The notes: a model not told the origin generated them from the sequence alone. A stretch of DNA of 64,000 bases from Polymorphum gilvum SL003B-26A1 (GCF_000192745.1 NC_015259.1:4293001-4357000), one strand, 5' to 3'; counted from the first letter of the stretch, positions 32,714 to 41,839 are shown. Numbers and translations: made by a program.

Positions 32714-33676
32714 TTATCTCCCGGCTGCTGGGGCATGCTCGTCGAGCTTCGATAAGTCGCCGTGCAAAGGCGCATCCATTGCCTCGCGGCTCATGCCCTC
32801 CAGCAGAGGCGCTTCCTTTGCCAATGCCTCGGCCAGGAAGTCGAGAAAAGCCCGGATGCGCGCGGTTTGGCGCAGATCCTCATGAGTCAACAGCCAGAGG
32901 TCGAGGGTGAATTCGTCAGGCAGCGGGGCGATGCGTACGAGATCGGTCTCGAGGTCCGCAAGTCCGCAAGGCAGCGGCGCAAGTCCCATCCCGGCCTTGG
33001 CGGCGGAGAGAGCAGCCGCCACCGAGTTCGTGCGCAGCACCGGCTTCACCTCCGGAAGAAAGCCGGCCATGCGACGGACAAGCGCCTCATGCTCCGAGTC
33101 GAAGCCGATCCAGTTGTGGAGCGAGAGGTCAGGCTCCGGCCGCCGCGCGCGGTAGTCGGCGCTGGCGTAGACGGCAAAGGCGAGCCGTCCGACCCGGCGC
33201 CCGACCAGGGTCTCGGCTGGCGCATTGCCGACGCGCAGCGCGACGTCAACCTCACGCCGGCTGAGGTTCAGGGCGACATTGCCGACGACAAGCTCGACTT
33301 CGATACCGGGATACGCATCCCGGAACCCGGCGAGGTGCCGCGGCAGTAGTCCGAATGCCAGCATGTCGATGGTCGTGAACCGCACGGCGCCGCTGAGACG
33401 CAGATCCTGCCCGGTCACCTTGCGGCTCAGGCTTGCGATCTCCTCCTCGACGCGCAAGGCGCCGTCACGCAGCTCCTCTCCAGCGGGCGTGAGCAGATAG
33501 CCCCCCGGTTGTCGCTCGAAGAGGCGTACCCCCAACGCCTCCTCGAAGGCACCGATGCGGCGAAAGACGGTGGAATGGTTCACGCCGAGCGTTCGAGCCG
33601 CGCCCGAGAGCGACCCGGCCCGTGCCACGGCCAGAAAGACGCGCAAGTCGTCCCAGTTCTCGGCCTTTGCATCCAT
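32714..33676 (-). CDS. LysR-family transcription regulator
   Basis: The 320-residue protein has the LysR winged helix at the N-terminus (DLRVFLAVARAGSLSGAART, LGVNHSTVFRRIGAFEEALG) and an effector-binding domain from about residue 90. It is cotranscribed with the P1B ATPase and divergent from the DUF6448 gene, so it probably controls both. A conserved 28-bp element overlaps its start codon. The ligand is not identifiable; a metal-linked signal is inferred from context. Confidence 0.88.
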   Translation of the reverse strand: MDAKAENWDDLRVFLAVARAGSLSGAARTLGVNHSTVFRRIGAFEEALGVRLFERQPGGYLLTPAGEELRDGALRVEEEIASLSRKVTGQDLRLSGAVRFTTIDMLAFGLLPRHLAGFRDAYPGIEVELVVGNVALNLSRREVDVALRVGNAPAETLVGRRVGRLAFAVYASADYRARRPEPDLSLHNWIGFDSEHEALVRRMAGFLPEVKPVLRTNSVAAALSAAKAGMGLAPLPCGLADLETDLVRIAPLPDEFTLDLWLLTHEDLRQTARIRAFLDFLAEALAKEAPLLEGMSREAMDAPLHGDLSKLDEHAPAAGR

Positions 33677-33691
33677 GCAAGCAAAGCTTTC
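33664..33691 (+). promoter_or_regulatory. 28-bp repeated regulatory element, copy 1
   Basis: The element reads CCTTTGCATCCATGCAAG then CAAAGCTTTC, and includes a TTGCAT-CC-ATGCAA inverted repeat across the LysR start codon. It matches copy 2 (34477-34504) at 24 of 28 positions and lies 102 bp before the DUF6448 ATG. Similarity continues weakly for about 20 bp downstream (TCGCNAATCNC). Confidence 0.6.
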
Positions 33692-33792
33692 AAAAATCGC
33701 CAATCCCGCCGCACTCTCGCACAGTTTACCTTCTTGGTCGAGGCGGGCTCGACCGAGCCGCGCCGCAGATCGACAAGCGAAGGAGCATTCCA

Positions 33793-34353
33793 ATGCGCAG
33801 ACTACTCATGGCAACCGCCGCCCTCGGCCTTCTCGCCAGCCCCGCTTTCGCGCACTGCGACAGCATGGACGGCCCGGTGGTCCAGGACGCGCAGCGCGCC
33901 CTCGAAGCGCAGGACGTGACCCCGGTTCTCAAGTGGGTCACAGCGGAGGACGAGGACGAGATCCGAAGTGCCTTCGACATGACGCTGGAGGTTCGCGAGG
34001 AAACCGATGCCGCCAAGACAGTTGCTGACCGGTATTTCTTCGAAACCCTGATCCGGGTCCACCGCGCGAGCGAGGGCGCGGGCTTCACCGGACTGAAGCC
34101 GGCGGGCAGCGTCGAGCCGGCGATTGCAGCCGCCGACCAGGCTCTGGAGGACGGCAACGTGGAGCCTCTGGCGGAAGAGCTCGCCTCCGCGATCCGGCAC
34201 GGAGTCGAGGAACGTTTCGCGGTAGCTTACGAGAAGCGCCAGACGGCGGAGGACTCCGTCGAGCAGGGTCGCGAGTACGTCGAAGCCTACGTGCAGTTCA
34301 CGCACTTCGCCGAGCAGGCAGACCACCTGGCCGATGCCGGAGCCAGCCACTAG
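33793..34353 (+). CDS. Exported DUF6448 protein
   Basis: The 186-residue protein has a clear signal peptide (MRRLLMATAALGLLASPAFA, cleavage before HCDS) and a helical mature part. The mature start HCDSMDGPVVQDAQRALEA is typical for DUF6448, a family often found beside metal-resistance genes. It is rich in Glu and Asp. The function is unknown; metal binding in the periplasm is possible. It is divergent from LysR and begins after a GAAGGAG site. Confidence 0.8.
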   Translation: MRRLLMATAALGLLASPAFAHCDSMDGPVVQDAQRALEAQDVTPVLKWVTAEDEDEIRSAFDMTLEVREETDAAKTVADRYFFETLIRVHRASEGAGFTGLKPAGSVEPAIAAADQALEDGNVEPLAEELASAIRHGVEERFAVAYEKRQTAEDSVEQGREYVEAYVQFTHFAEQADHLADAGASH

Positions 34354-34415
34354 CACCAGGAGACCCTCGCCGGGCACTGACCCCAGCCCGAGCACTGGCG
34401 ATGTGAGACATGTGG

Positions 34416-34441
34416 CGGCGGAGCGCGACGGCGCTCCGCCG
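34416..34441. terminator. GC-rich hairpin after DUF6448
   Basis: A 10-bp perfect stem (CGGCGGAGCG with its complement at 34432-34441, loop of six bases) lies 60 bp downstream of the DUF6448 stop. No T-run follows, so it may act as a weak or factor-dependent terminator or an mRNA-stabilising hairpin. Confidence 0.35.
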
Positions 34442-34476
34442 TTACGCGTCAGTGGCGCTTTGCCCACTGGAGAGGG

Positions 34477-34504
34477 CCTTTGCATTCCTGCAAGACAAGC
34501 TTTC
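34477..34504 (+). promoter_or_regulatory. 28-bp repeated regulatory element, copy 2
   Basis: This copy reads CCTTTGCATTCCTGCAAG then ACAAGCTTTC. It lies 92 bp before the HMA gene, nearly the same distance as copy 1 from DUF6448. The two share 24 of 28 bases, suggesting a common regulator, perhaps the LysR protein. Confidence 0.6.
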
Positions 34505-34595
34505 GGGTTTCGCTAATCGCAGTGCACAGGAGAACAACATAGATCCTCAGTAGAGGCAGGGCTCACAGAGAGCCCGACCGAGAAAGGAGAAAATC

Positions 34596-34829
34596 ATGTC
34601 ACAGAACAGCATCACGAAAACCATCCTCCGCAGCGACGAGCTTTCGTGCCCGTCCTGCGTGCCGAAGATCGAGAAGGCCTTGCGTGGACTGCCCGGTGTC
34701 GAGAAGGCCGAGGTGCGCTTCAACACCGGCAAGATCGAAGTCGAGCACGACCCTGCCCGGTCGAGCGTCGATGCGCTGGTCGAAGCGATCCGCGGCACCG
34801 GCTACGAAGCGCGGCCCTCGGCCTTCTGA
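34596..34829 (+). CDS. Free-standing HMA heavy-metal-binding protein
   Basis: A 77-residue protein with one HMA domain. The metal-binding motif is SCPSCVPKIEKAL (CxxC at about residues 19-22), followed by the conserved GVEKAEVRFNTGKIEVEHD. It has no signal peptide. Such proteins deliver soft or transition metals to P1B pumps. The gene lies 78 bp before an ATPase lacking its own HMA domain, so this is probably its detached partner. A strong AAAGGAG site precedes the ATG. Confidence 0.9.
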   Translation: MSQNSITKTILRSDELSCPSCVPKIEKALRGLPGVEKAEVRFNTGKIEVEHDPARSSVDALVEAIRGTGYEARPSAF

Positions 34830-34907
34830 CCTTAATGGTGATCCCGCCGCGCCGCAATCCGGTGCGGCGGATCCACTTCGCAAGAAATGAATGAAAGGAG
34901 GGATGAG

Positions 34908-36857
34908 ATGAGCAGTCTTGTTGCGAATATCAGCGGCGCCATCACACATCCTGCACGGCGACGTTTCTGGCTTACCGTCAGCAGCGGAAGCCTCATCGCA
35001 GTCGGTCTGATCGCGCGCTACGGCTTCGGAATGATCGACCTCTGGTGGGCGCTCATGGTCGCCGCCGCTTTGCTGGCTGGCTCGGACATCGCGGTCCGCG
35101 CCTGGCGGGCGCTGAAGGTCAGGCATCTGAGCATCGAGCTGTTGGTGACGGTTGCCGCCGTGGGCGCGCTGGTGATCGGCGAAGTCTGGGAATCGGCCGC
35201 CGTCACCTTCCTGTTCATGCTGGGTGCGTGGCTGGAGATGCGGACCATGGGCCAGACCCGCGGCGCGCTGAAAGCGCTGCTCGACGCTGCCCCGGCCACC
35301 GCCACCGTCCTGCGGGGCGGCCAGCCGGTCGAGGTTCCTGCCATTGCCGTGCAACTGGGTGAAACCGTGCTGGTCAAGGCTGGCCAGCGTATTCCGGTCG
35401 ACGGAGAGGTGACCGAGGGTACAGCCGCGGTCAGCGAGGCCGCCATTACTGGCGAGCCGATGCCTTCCGAGAAGGCGCCCGGCAGCCGTGTCCATGCCGG
35501 AACCATCGCTGAGAACGGCCTTCTGCGCATACGGGCAACCAATGTCGGTGCCGACACCACGCTGGCCCGCATCATCCAGCGCGTCGAGGAAGCGCAGGAG
35601 GAAAAGGCCCCGAGCCAGCGCATGATCGAGCGCTTCGCGCAGTGGTACACGCCCTCGATCATCGGGCTCGCGGTTGTCGCCTTCGCCTTCACGCAGGACA
35701 TCCGGCTGGCGCTGACCCTGCTGGTCGTGGGCTGCCCCGGCGCGCTGGTGATCTCGACGCCCGTGTCGATCGTCGCCGGTATCGGTCGGGCCGCGCGCAG
35801 CGGCATCCTCATAAAGGGCGGCCAGCATCTGGAAAGCGCGGGGCGGATCGACACGCTGGCGCTGGACAAGACTGGCACGCTGACCGAAGGCAAGCCGCGT
35901 CTGGCTACGGTGATCGCGCTTGACGGCACAACCGAGGACGAACTGCTGCGCTTGGCCGCGACAGCCGAGGCCGGATCGGACCACCCGCTCGGCCGCCCGA
36001 TAGTCGAGGCTGGTCGCAAGCAGGGTCAGCTGCCCACGCCCGAATCGCTCGACGAGCACGCCGGTATGGGTATCAGCGCCCGCATCGAGGGGCGCGAAGT
36101 CGCCGCAGGGAACCGCCGCCTGATGGACAGGCTTGGCATCCCGCTGGGAGCCGAGGGCGAAGCCGCTCTGGGCCGGCTGCTCGAGGCCGGGCAGACGCCG
36201 ATCCTCGTGGCGGCGGACGGAAAGCTGATCGGCTTGCTGGGCATGTCCGACATGGCCCGAGAGGGCGCAAAGGAAGCCATCGCCCGCCTGCGCAACATCG
36301 GCATCGGCCGCGTGGTGATGTTGACTGGCGACCAGCATGGCGCGGCGCATGCCATCGCCCGCGAGATCGGCATCGACGAGGTCCACGCCGGCCTGATGCC
36401 CGAGGACAAGCTGGAGTTGATCCGCAGAATGAAGGCCGATGGCGCGCATGTCGCGATGGTCGGTGACGGCATCAACGACGCGCCCGCTCTTGCGGCCGCC
36501 GATACCAGCATCGCCATGGGCGCGGCAGGCAGCGACGTCGCCATCGAGACCGCAGACATCGCCCTGCTCAAGGATGATCTCGGCAAGATCCCAGAGGCGA
36601 TGGCGATCTCGCGCGCGACGCTTGGCAACATGCGCCAGAACCTGGTCATCGCGCTTCTGACGGTGGCGGGGCTGCTCGCCGGCGTCTTCAGCGGCCATGT
36701 CCACATGGCGGGTGGGATGCTGGTCCACCAGCTCTCGGTGCTGATTGTCATCGCCAATGGCATGCGGCTTCTGCGGGTGCCCGGAGCACCCAGACCGGAC
36801 GCTGCCGCTCGCCGAGGCCGGACTGCCGTTGGGCCCGCAGCCGCCACCAGGACGTGA
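34908..36857 (+). CDS. P1B-type metal-transporting ATPase with CPG motif
   Basis: The 649-residue pump resembles CadA/ZntA-type transporters but lacks the N-terminal HMA domain. It has TGEP (AAITGEPMPS), the membrane motif GCPGALVISTPV, DKTGTLTEG, the HP dipeptide SDHPLG and GDGINDAPAL. The canonical CPC is CPG, so one metal-coordinating Cys is missing, which should change specificity or coordination. AAAGGAGGG five bases before ATG 34908 fixes the start. The end is basic and low-complexity. The substrate is unknown. Confidence 0.9.
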   Translation: MSSLVANISGAITHPARRRFWLTVSSGSLIAVGLIARYGFGMIDLWWALMVAAALLAGSDIAVRAWRALKVRHLSIELLVTVAAVGALVIGEVWESAAVTFLFMLGAWLEMRTMGQTRGALKALLDAAPATATVLRGGQPVEVPAIAVQLGETVLVKAGQRIPVDGEVTEGTAAVSEAAITGEPMPSEKAPGSRVHAGTIAENGLLRIRATNVGADTTLARIIQRVEEAQEEKAPSQRMIERFAQWYTPSIIGLAVVAFAFTQDIRLALTLLVVGCPGALVISTPVSIVAGIGRAARSGILIKGGQHLESAGRIDTLALDKTGTLTEGKPRLATVIALDGTTEDELLRLAATAEAGSDHPLGRPIVEAGRKQGQLPTPESLDEHAGMGISARIEGREVAAGNRRLMDRLGIPLGAEGEAALGRLLEAGQTPILVAADGKLIGLLGMSDMAREGAKEAIARLRNIGIGRVVMLTGDQHGAAHAIAREIGIDEVHAGLMPEDKLELIRRMKADGAHVAMVGDGINDAPALAAADTSIAMGAAGSDVAIETADIALLKDDLGKIPEAMAISRATLGNMRQNLVIALLTVAGLLAGVFSGHVHMAGGMLVHQLSVLIVIANGMRLLRVPGAPRPDAAARRGRTAVGPAAATRT

Positions 36858-36877
36858 ACGCCTGTTCCATCACCAAG

Positions 36878-36906
36878 AGCCCCCGCGCCCTCGCGCGGGG
36901 GCTTTC
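36878..36906 (+). terminator. Intrinsic terminator after the CPG ATPase
   Basis: A perfect 10-bp stem AGCCCCCGCG/CGCGGGGGCT with a six-base loop is followed by TTTC. It lies 20 bp after the ATPase stop and before the DUF924 gene. Confidence 0.8.
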
Positions 36907-36977
36907 GCGGCTGCGCGATGGCGGCTGCTTTATCATTGTCTGGAGCAGATACAAGTGTGCTCCATGGAGGTGCGGCC

Positions 36978-37630
36978 ATGAACCAGAAAACTGACGATCA
37001 GATATGGCGGGAAGTTCTCGAATTCTGGTTTCCGGAGGGCCGCTCATTTCAGATCGATGCGGAGACCCATAGAGATCGTTGGTTCTGGCGAATGCGTGGC
37101 GGCGCGGACAGCGAAATTGAGTCCCGTTTTTCGGAACTCACTGCTGAAGGAGCCGTAGGAAATCTCGACCCTCGGGCCTCCGATTCCGAAGGCAGGCTCG
37201 CGCTCATCATTGTGCTCGATCAGTTCTCGCGATCGGTCTGGCGAGGCAATGTCCGCGCTTTCGCGCAGGACAAGGCGGCGCTGGCGCTGGCGATGGAAGG
37301 CCTAACCAACGGCCAGTACGCCGCGCTGCCAACGCCATGGTTCAAGGTCGTTCATGGTCTGCCACTCGGCCATTGCGAGGGACCCGAGCACCTTGAGCGC
37401 CTCGATCTCCTCATCCGGCTTCGCAAGGAGAGATCGCCGCAGAAGCCCCCGCGCACCTGCAGCCGATTTACCGGCCGCTGGTAAAGCAGGCCCGGGACGT
37501 GAAGGACGTGATCGCGGCATTCGGCCGTCATCCTCACCGCAATCAGGTTCTTGGTCGCAATTCGACCCCCGCCGAGGAAGGATACCTCAAGCAGGACGAT
37601 CTTCCCCATGAGAGGGCATTTGAAGCATGA
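36978..37630 (+). pseudogene. DUF924 family gene with a frameshift
   Basis: The first frame begins MNQKTDDQIWREVLEFWFPE and has the family core IIVLDQFSRSVWRG. Near 37427-37431 the reading moves to the next frame, which continues as EIAAEAPAHLQPIYRPLVK and FGRHPHRNQVLGRNSTPAEE, the typical DUF924 ending, to TGA at 37630. The length is one base short of whole codons. With one base restored the protein would have 217 residues. It is either a mutation or a sequencing error. A GGAGG site precedes the start. Confidence 0.85.
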
Positions 37631-37716
37631 ATCTGCGCCCCCGCGGGGCGGCGTCATACGACGCTCGCAACACTCACCAGTGCGGACTCCGCCGCCGTGA
37701 CGATCGATGGCGATGG

Positions 37717-38661
37717 CTATGAAAACAGTTGTCCGACTCCCAAGCTCCGTGCGTCGCCATTATGGTCGCGCAAGAGGAACAGGGCGTCGAGCCCGCTTCG
37801 TCTTGCGAGCGTCGCGCCTTTGTCCGGCCCAAGCACCATGAGGGCCGTCGCCCACGCATCGGCTTCGGCACAGGTTCGAGCCACGACGGTGACGGAGGCC
37901 GGCGACGCGATCAGCGGCGCGCCGCGCCTTGGGTCCATCGTGTGCGACAGGCGGCGCCCCTGCACCTCGACCCAGTGACGGTAGTCGCCCGAGGTCGCGA
38001 CGGCGGCATCCTGAAGCGCGAGGATCGAATGCGGCGTCCGGCGCTCGGCGTCCGGCGCCTCGACCGCGATGGTCCAGGCTTCGCCGTCCGGCCTGAGGCC
38101 CATTGCACGCATCTCGCCATCGATCCCGACGAGTCCGTCCGAAATCCCATGATCGCGCAGGGTCTCGGCGAGCCGGTCGACGCCATAGCCCTTGGCGATG
38201 CCGTTGAGGTCGAGCTTCAGGGCTGCGGCCTTGCGCACGCGGGCGTCGTCCATCTCCAGCGCCTCATGTGCCGGGCGGCGCGAGGCGGTCATCGCGGCGC
38301 GGATGCCATCCGGCGCGGCGTCCCCGGGGCCGAAGCCCCAGGCCGTCACCGCGTCGCCCATGCCAATGTCGAACGCCCCGCCCGAGGCGCGCCCGATCTC
38401 GATGCCGAGGCGCAGGACCGCAGCCAGTTGCGCGGGCACCGCCACCCATTCTCCCACCGGCGCCGCGTTGAGCCGCATCAGGTCGCTGCCCGCGTTCCAG
38501 GTCGACATCTGTCCGTCCACCTCTTCCACGGCCGCCTGCAGCGCGCCCCGGATTGCCTCCTTGTCGACGTCGGGACCAGCGAAGAACAGCGCGGACCAGC
38601 GCGTGCCCATCGTGGGGCCGTTCAGGGCGACCCGGACCAGTTCAGTAGACATCTTCGACAT
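37717..38661 (-). CDS. apbE: FAD:protein FMN transferase (ApbE)
   Basis: The 314-residue enzyme transfers FMN from FAD onto Thr or Ser of target proteins, using Mg. It has the ApbE landmarks NGPTMGTRWSALF at the N-terminus, DLNGIAKGYGVDRLAE, VGIDGEMRAMG and SGDYRHWVEVQGRRLSHTMDP (in two parts). No signal peptide or lipobox precedes the core, unlike the usual exported form. It overlaps the reductase stop by 20 bp (or 11 bp if ATG 38652 is used). Its likely substrate is the DUF2271 protein of the same cluster. Confidence 0.93.
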   Translation of the reverse strand: MSKMSTELVRVALNGPTMGTRWSALFFAGPDVDKEAIRGALQAAVEEVDGQMSTWNAGSDLMRLNAAPVGEWVAVPAQLAAVLRLGIEIGRASGGAFDIGMGDAVTAWGFGPGDAAPDGIRAAMTASRRPAHEALEMDDARVRKAAALKLDLNGIAKGYGVDRLAETLRDHGISDGLVGIDGEMRAMGLRPDGEAWTIAVEAPDAERRTPHSILALQDAAVATSGDYRHWVEVQGRRLSHTMDPRRGAPLIASPASVTVVARTCAEADAWATALMVLGPDKGATLARRSGLDALFLLRDHNGDARSLGVGQLFS

Positions 38662-40849
38662 ACCGCCCCTCCGCCTTCAGGACTGCCGGGGTCAGCCCGG
38701 CCGGCGCGAGAAACTCGGCCAGCGCATCGGCCACGCCGGCCGCCATGTCGCGTCCGCCGCAGACCATCACACGCGCCCCATTGCGGATGAGTTCCGCGAC
38801 CTCCGTGGCCTCGCCGCGCAGTGCGTCCTGGACGTAATGAGGCCGCGCCCCGCGTGAGACGGCCGTGACCAGGCGTGTCAGGCGTCCCTCGTCCTGCCAG
38901 TCGGGGAAATCCTCGCCGTAGAAGAAATCGCTGTTGGGATGGCGCATGCCGAAGAACAGGTAAATCGGCCTACGGCGCGCGTTGCCGCGCACGAAGCCCG
39001 CGAGCGGCCCGATGCCGGTCCCCGCGCCGATCAGGATCAGCGGCGCCCGACTCCGGCCCGGACGGAAACCGGGGTTGGGGCGGAGAAAGGCAGCGATGGT
39101 GTCACCCGGCTCCAGCGCCGTCAGCTGTCCCGAGCAGAGGCCGCCGGGATGCTTCTTGACCACGATCTCGATGAAGCCGTCGAGACGCCCGGACGCGAGC
39201 GAGTAGAGCCGCGGAACGGCGCCGCCCTCGGGCAGGATGCCGATCAGGTCCCCCGCCTGGAACCGAGCGAACCCGCCCCCGAGCAGCCGCTGCCAGAGCG
39301 GGACGCGTGGAAGCGCGAAGCGCAGGATCGCCGTCGGGGCCTGCACCTCGGCGCCGTAGTCGCGCCGCGAGACAAGGGTCAGCGTGGTCGTTTGCGGCTG
39401 GACCGACTGATGCGACAGCTCGAGTCCAATGCCGAGCACGTCTCCAAGCGCACGACCCCAGCGGGCGAAATCCTGCGGCGATTGCCGGTCGATCGTGTCG
39501 AGCGGCAGAAGCTCGGGCCAACCCTTCGCCTGCGCCGCTGCCGCGACGTCCCTGGCGAAGGCGCACCAGGCCGGAAAGCTGCGGTCGCCGAAGCCGAGCA
39601 CCGCAAGAGGAATGTCCGGCGCGCGCTCGAGCGTGCTCAGCCGGTCGAGAAAGCCCTTCGCCGAGGCCGGCGCCGCCCCGTCGCCATAGGTCGCGGCGAG
39701 CAGGATGATCCGCTCCGCCCGCGCATAGCGCTCCGGCGCGAAGCCCGACATCGGGCCGACATGGACGCTCTGCCCGGCCTCCGTCAGTGCGGCGTGAAGG
39801 GTCGCGGCGAAGCCCCAGGTGCTGCCGCCCTCGCTGCCGACGAGAAGGATCGTCTCCGCCCGCACGGCGGGCTGGTTGCCCCGGATGCGCGGCCGCCCGC
39901 GCCGCCCGGCGAGCCAGACCAGGATGCCGGTCGCGCCCATCGCGGGCACGCCGAGCGCCATAAGCCCGAGCACGAGGCCAAGCGTCGCCGCCCCCTGTCC
40001 GGTGTGCAGCATGTAGATGGTCTCCGAGACGCGCTCCCATCCCGTCAGGTCGGCCCAAGCCAGAAGCGCGCCGGTACCCTGGTCGAGATAGCCGGTGCCC
40101 CGGTCGGTCTTGACCGTGAAGACATCCGTCGCGTCGCCCGGATAGGGAAAGCTCAGCTCGCGCAGCTCGGCGACCGGCGTCTGCCGCAGCGTTGGCATCT
40201 GGTCGAGCGCGAACCCCGTCTCTCCACTGACCTCCGCTGGGGCGACCGGTATGCTGCCGCCATCCGGCAGCAGATCGAACGTGGACGCCGTCATCCAGAG
40301 AGCGGTCGTGGAGGACAGAACGAGGCCGACGACAGCGATCCGGGCGATCTCGACGTGCAGCCGCCCGGCGAGCGGGCCACGCAAGCGCGCAAACCAGTGC
40401 CGCCAGCCGCCCGCGCGGCGCGCGACCAGCGCCGCGCCGGAGAGCGAGAGGATCAGCATCGCGGCAGCCCCTGCGGCCATGGCGATGCGGCCGCTATCCC
40501 CAAGGAAGAGCGAGCGGTGAAGGTTGGTGAGCCAGCGTTCGACCTGGTTGGGGTCGGCCGAGGCCACGCCTTCACCGGTCGCCGGGTCGATCACGGCGGC
40601 TCCCGGCGCGCCCTGATCGAACCAGTAGGCGGTGATGCGACCGGAGGGCGACCGGCGGACCTGCTCGACGCCCGGATAGACGGCCTGAATGCGGCTCGCG
40701 AGTGCAGCGACGGTCAGGCCGGCCTGCGACTGCGGCGCGGCGATGCGCTCGGCCGCGGGGAAGACCGAGAGCGCCGCACCGCTCAGGCTCAGGATGGTGA
40801 GGAGCGCGAGGGCCAGAAGACCCGGCCAGCGATGGAGTGCACGGATCAT
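38642..40849 (-). CDS. PepSY membrane protein fused to flavodoxin and NADPH-type reductase domains
   Basis: The 735-residue protein has an N-terminal PepSY-type membrane region (about 1-325; segments near 5-25, 120-142, 168-190, 290-315), a flavodoxin domain (about 335-470; ILLVGSEGGSTWGFAATL, LAATYGDGAAP), and a sulfite-reductase-type FAD/NADP reductase (about 500-730; RLYSLASG, GLCSGQL, LIGAGTGIGPLAGF, VMVCGGRDMA). It should carry electrons from cytoplasmic NAD(P)H through flavins to the periplasmic side. ATG 40849 has a GAGGGG site; GTG 40864 overlaps the DUF2271 stop. Confidence 0.92.
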   Translation of the reverse strand: MIRALHRWPGLLALALLTILSLSGAALSVFPAAERIAAPQSQAGLTVAALASRIQAVYPGVEQVRRSPSGRITAYWFDQGAPGAAVIDPATGEGVASADPNQVERWLTNLHRSLFLGDSGRIAMAAGAAAMLILSLSGAALVARRAGGWRHWFARLRGPLAGRLHVEIARIAVVGLVLSSTTALWMTASTFDLLPDGGSIPVAPAEVSGETGFALDQMPTLRQTPVAELRELSFPYPGDATDVFTVKTDRGTGYLDQGTGALLAWADLTGWERVSETIYMLHTGQGAATLGLVLGLMALGVPAMGATGILVWLAGRRGRPRIRGNQPAVRAETILLVGSEGGSTWGFAATLHAALTEAGQSVHVGPMSGFAPERYARAERIILLAATYGDGAAPASAKGFLDRLSTLERAPDIPLAVLGFGDRSFPAWCAFARDVAAAAQAKGWPELLPLDTIDRQSPQDFARWGRALGDVLGIGLELSHQSVQPQTTTLTLVSRRDYGAEVQAPTAILRFALPRVPLWQRLLGGGFARFQAGDLIGILPEGGAVPRLYSLASGRLDGFIEIVVKKHPGGLCSGQLTALEPGDTIAAFLRPNPGFRPGRSRAPLILIGAGTGIGPLAGFVRGNARRRPIYLFFGMRHPNSDFFYGEDFPDWQDEGRLTRLVTAVSRGARPHYVQDALRGEATEVAELIRNGARVMVCGGRDMAAGVADALAEFLAPAGLTPAVLKAEGRYVEDVY

Positions 40850-40860
40850 GGCCCAGCCCC

Positions 40861-41331
40861 TCACATGTCGTAGGCGAAGCTGGCGACGTAGCGGCGTCCG
40901 GTCACGGGGGTGCCCGCGCCATCGGTCGTGAGCGGCACCGCCACATCGTTCGGGCTGTCCCGCATGTCCTCGACGGCAGCGTCGATGTGGAGCGTGTAGC
41001 CCGCGTCGAACAGCGCGTCGGCCAGGTCGAGCGTGATCTCGAGCGTGCGGCCCGCGCCGACGCTGGCGCCGGTGATGCCGTTGATCTGCGCGGCGTCGCC
41101 GCCCGTGGCGCGGTACCAGTCGCTCAGATGCTCGTAGTACTTGGACTTGCCGCCGGCCATCCAGAGACTGCCGACATAGGCGCCCGAGGCGTCGGTGACG
41201 TAGAGCGCGAGGTAGGCCCCGTCGCCTCCGTAGGTGTTGAGGGTCGTGGTGAGCGTCACCGGCCGCGCCATGGCGAGACCGGGAAGTGTCAGCGCCGTGG
41301 TCAGCGCAAGCGTTGCGAGAAGCGATTTCAT
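40861..41331 (-). CDS. Exported DUF2271 protein, probable FMN-carrying electron carrier
   Basis: The 156-residue protein has a signal peptide (MKSLLATLALTTALTLPGLA) and a beta-sandwich mature part. Residues 84-90, NGITGAS, resemble the ApbE flavinylation motif (D-x-x-[ST]-G-A-[ST]), with S90 as the predicted FMN site. The gene precedes the PepSY reductase and ApbE in the same operon. The probable role is periplasmic electron transfer between the reductase and an acceptor such as ferric iron; that is inference. Confidence 0.85.
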   Translation of the reverse strand: MKSLLATLALTTALTLPGLAMARPVTLTTTLNTYGGDGAYLALYVTDASGAYVGSLWMAGGKSKYYEHLSDWYRATGGDAAQINGITGASVGAGRTLEITLDLADALFDAGYTLHIDAAVEDMRDSPNDVAVPLTTDGAGTPVTGRRYVASFAYDM

Positions 41332-41369
41332 CGGATGGATCCTTGTTCGGAGAGGGGCTGCGAAGCGGT

Positions 41370-41744
<375 letters not shown>

Positions 41745-41800
41745 GGCAGGGTCTCCTTTCGTCTGCTGAAGACAATCTGGAGAACCGACCTGAGGGCTTG

Positions 41801-41838
41801 CTGACGGCGCAGCGATTTCCGCTTCAGGTTGCCGTCAG
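41801..41838. promoter_or_regulatory. Regulator box before the Asp-rich gene
   Basis: An 8-bp perfect inverted repeat CTGACGGC / GCCGTCAG spans the site. Its right half is part of the 17-mer CTTCAGGTTGCCGTCAG (41822-41838), which matches the complement of 43636-43652 at 16 of 17 positions. It lies about 60-95 bp before the Asp-rich gene start and is a probable site for the two-component regulator at 43730. Confidence 0.65.
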
Positions 41839-41839
41839 G

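Noticed and set aside
34599-36728. Long minus-strand open frame (709 codons) opposite the CPG ATPase
   Set aside because: The plus-strand frame has all P-type ATPase motifs and a strong ribosome site; the antisense frame has none.
38939-40873. Long plus-strand open frame (644 codons) opposite the PepSY/flavodoxin reductase gene
   Set aside because: It is a GC-rich shadow frame: composition is Arg/Gly/Pro-rich without motifs, and the minus-strand gene has clear domains along its full length.
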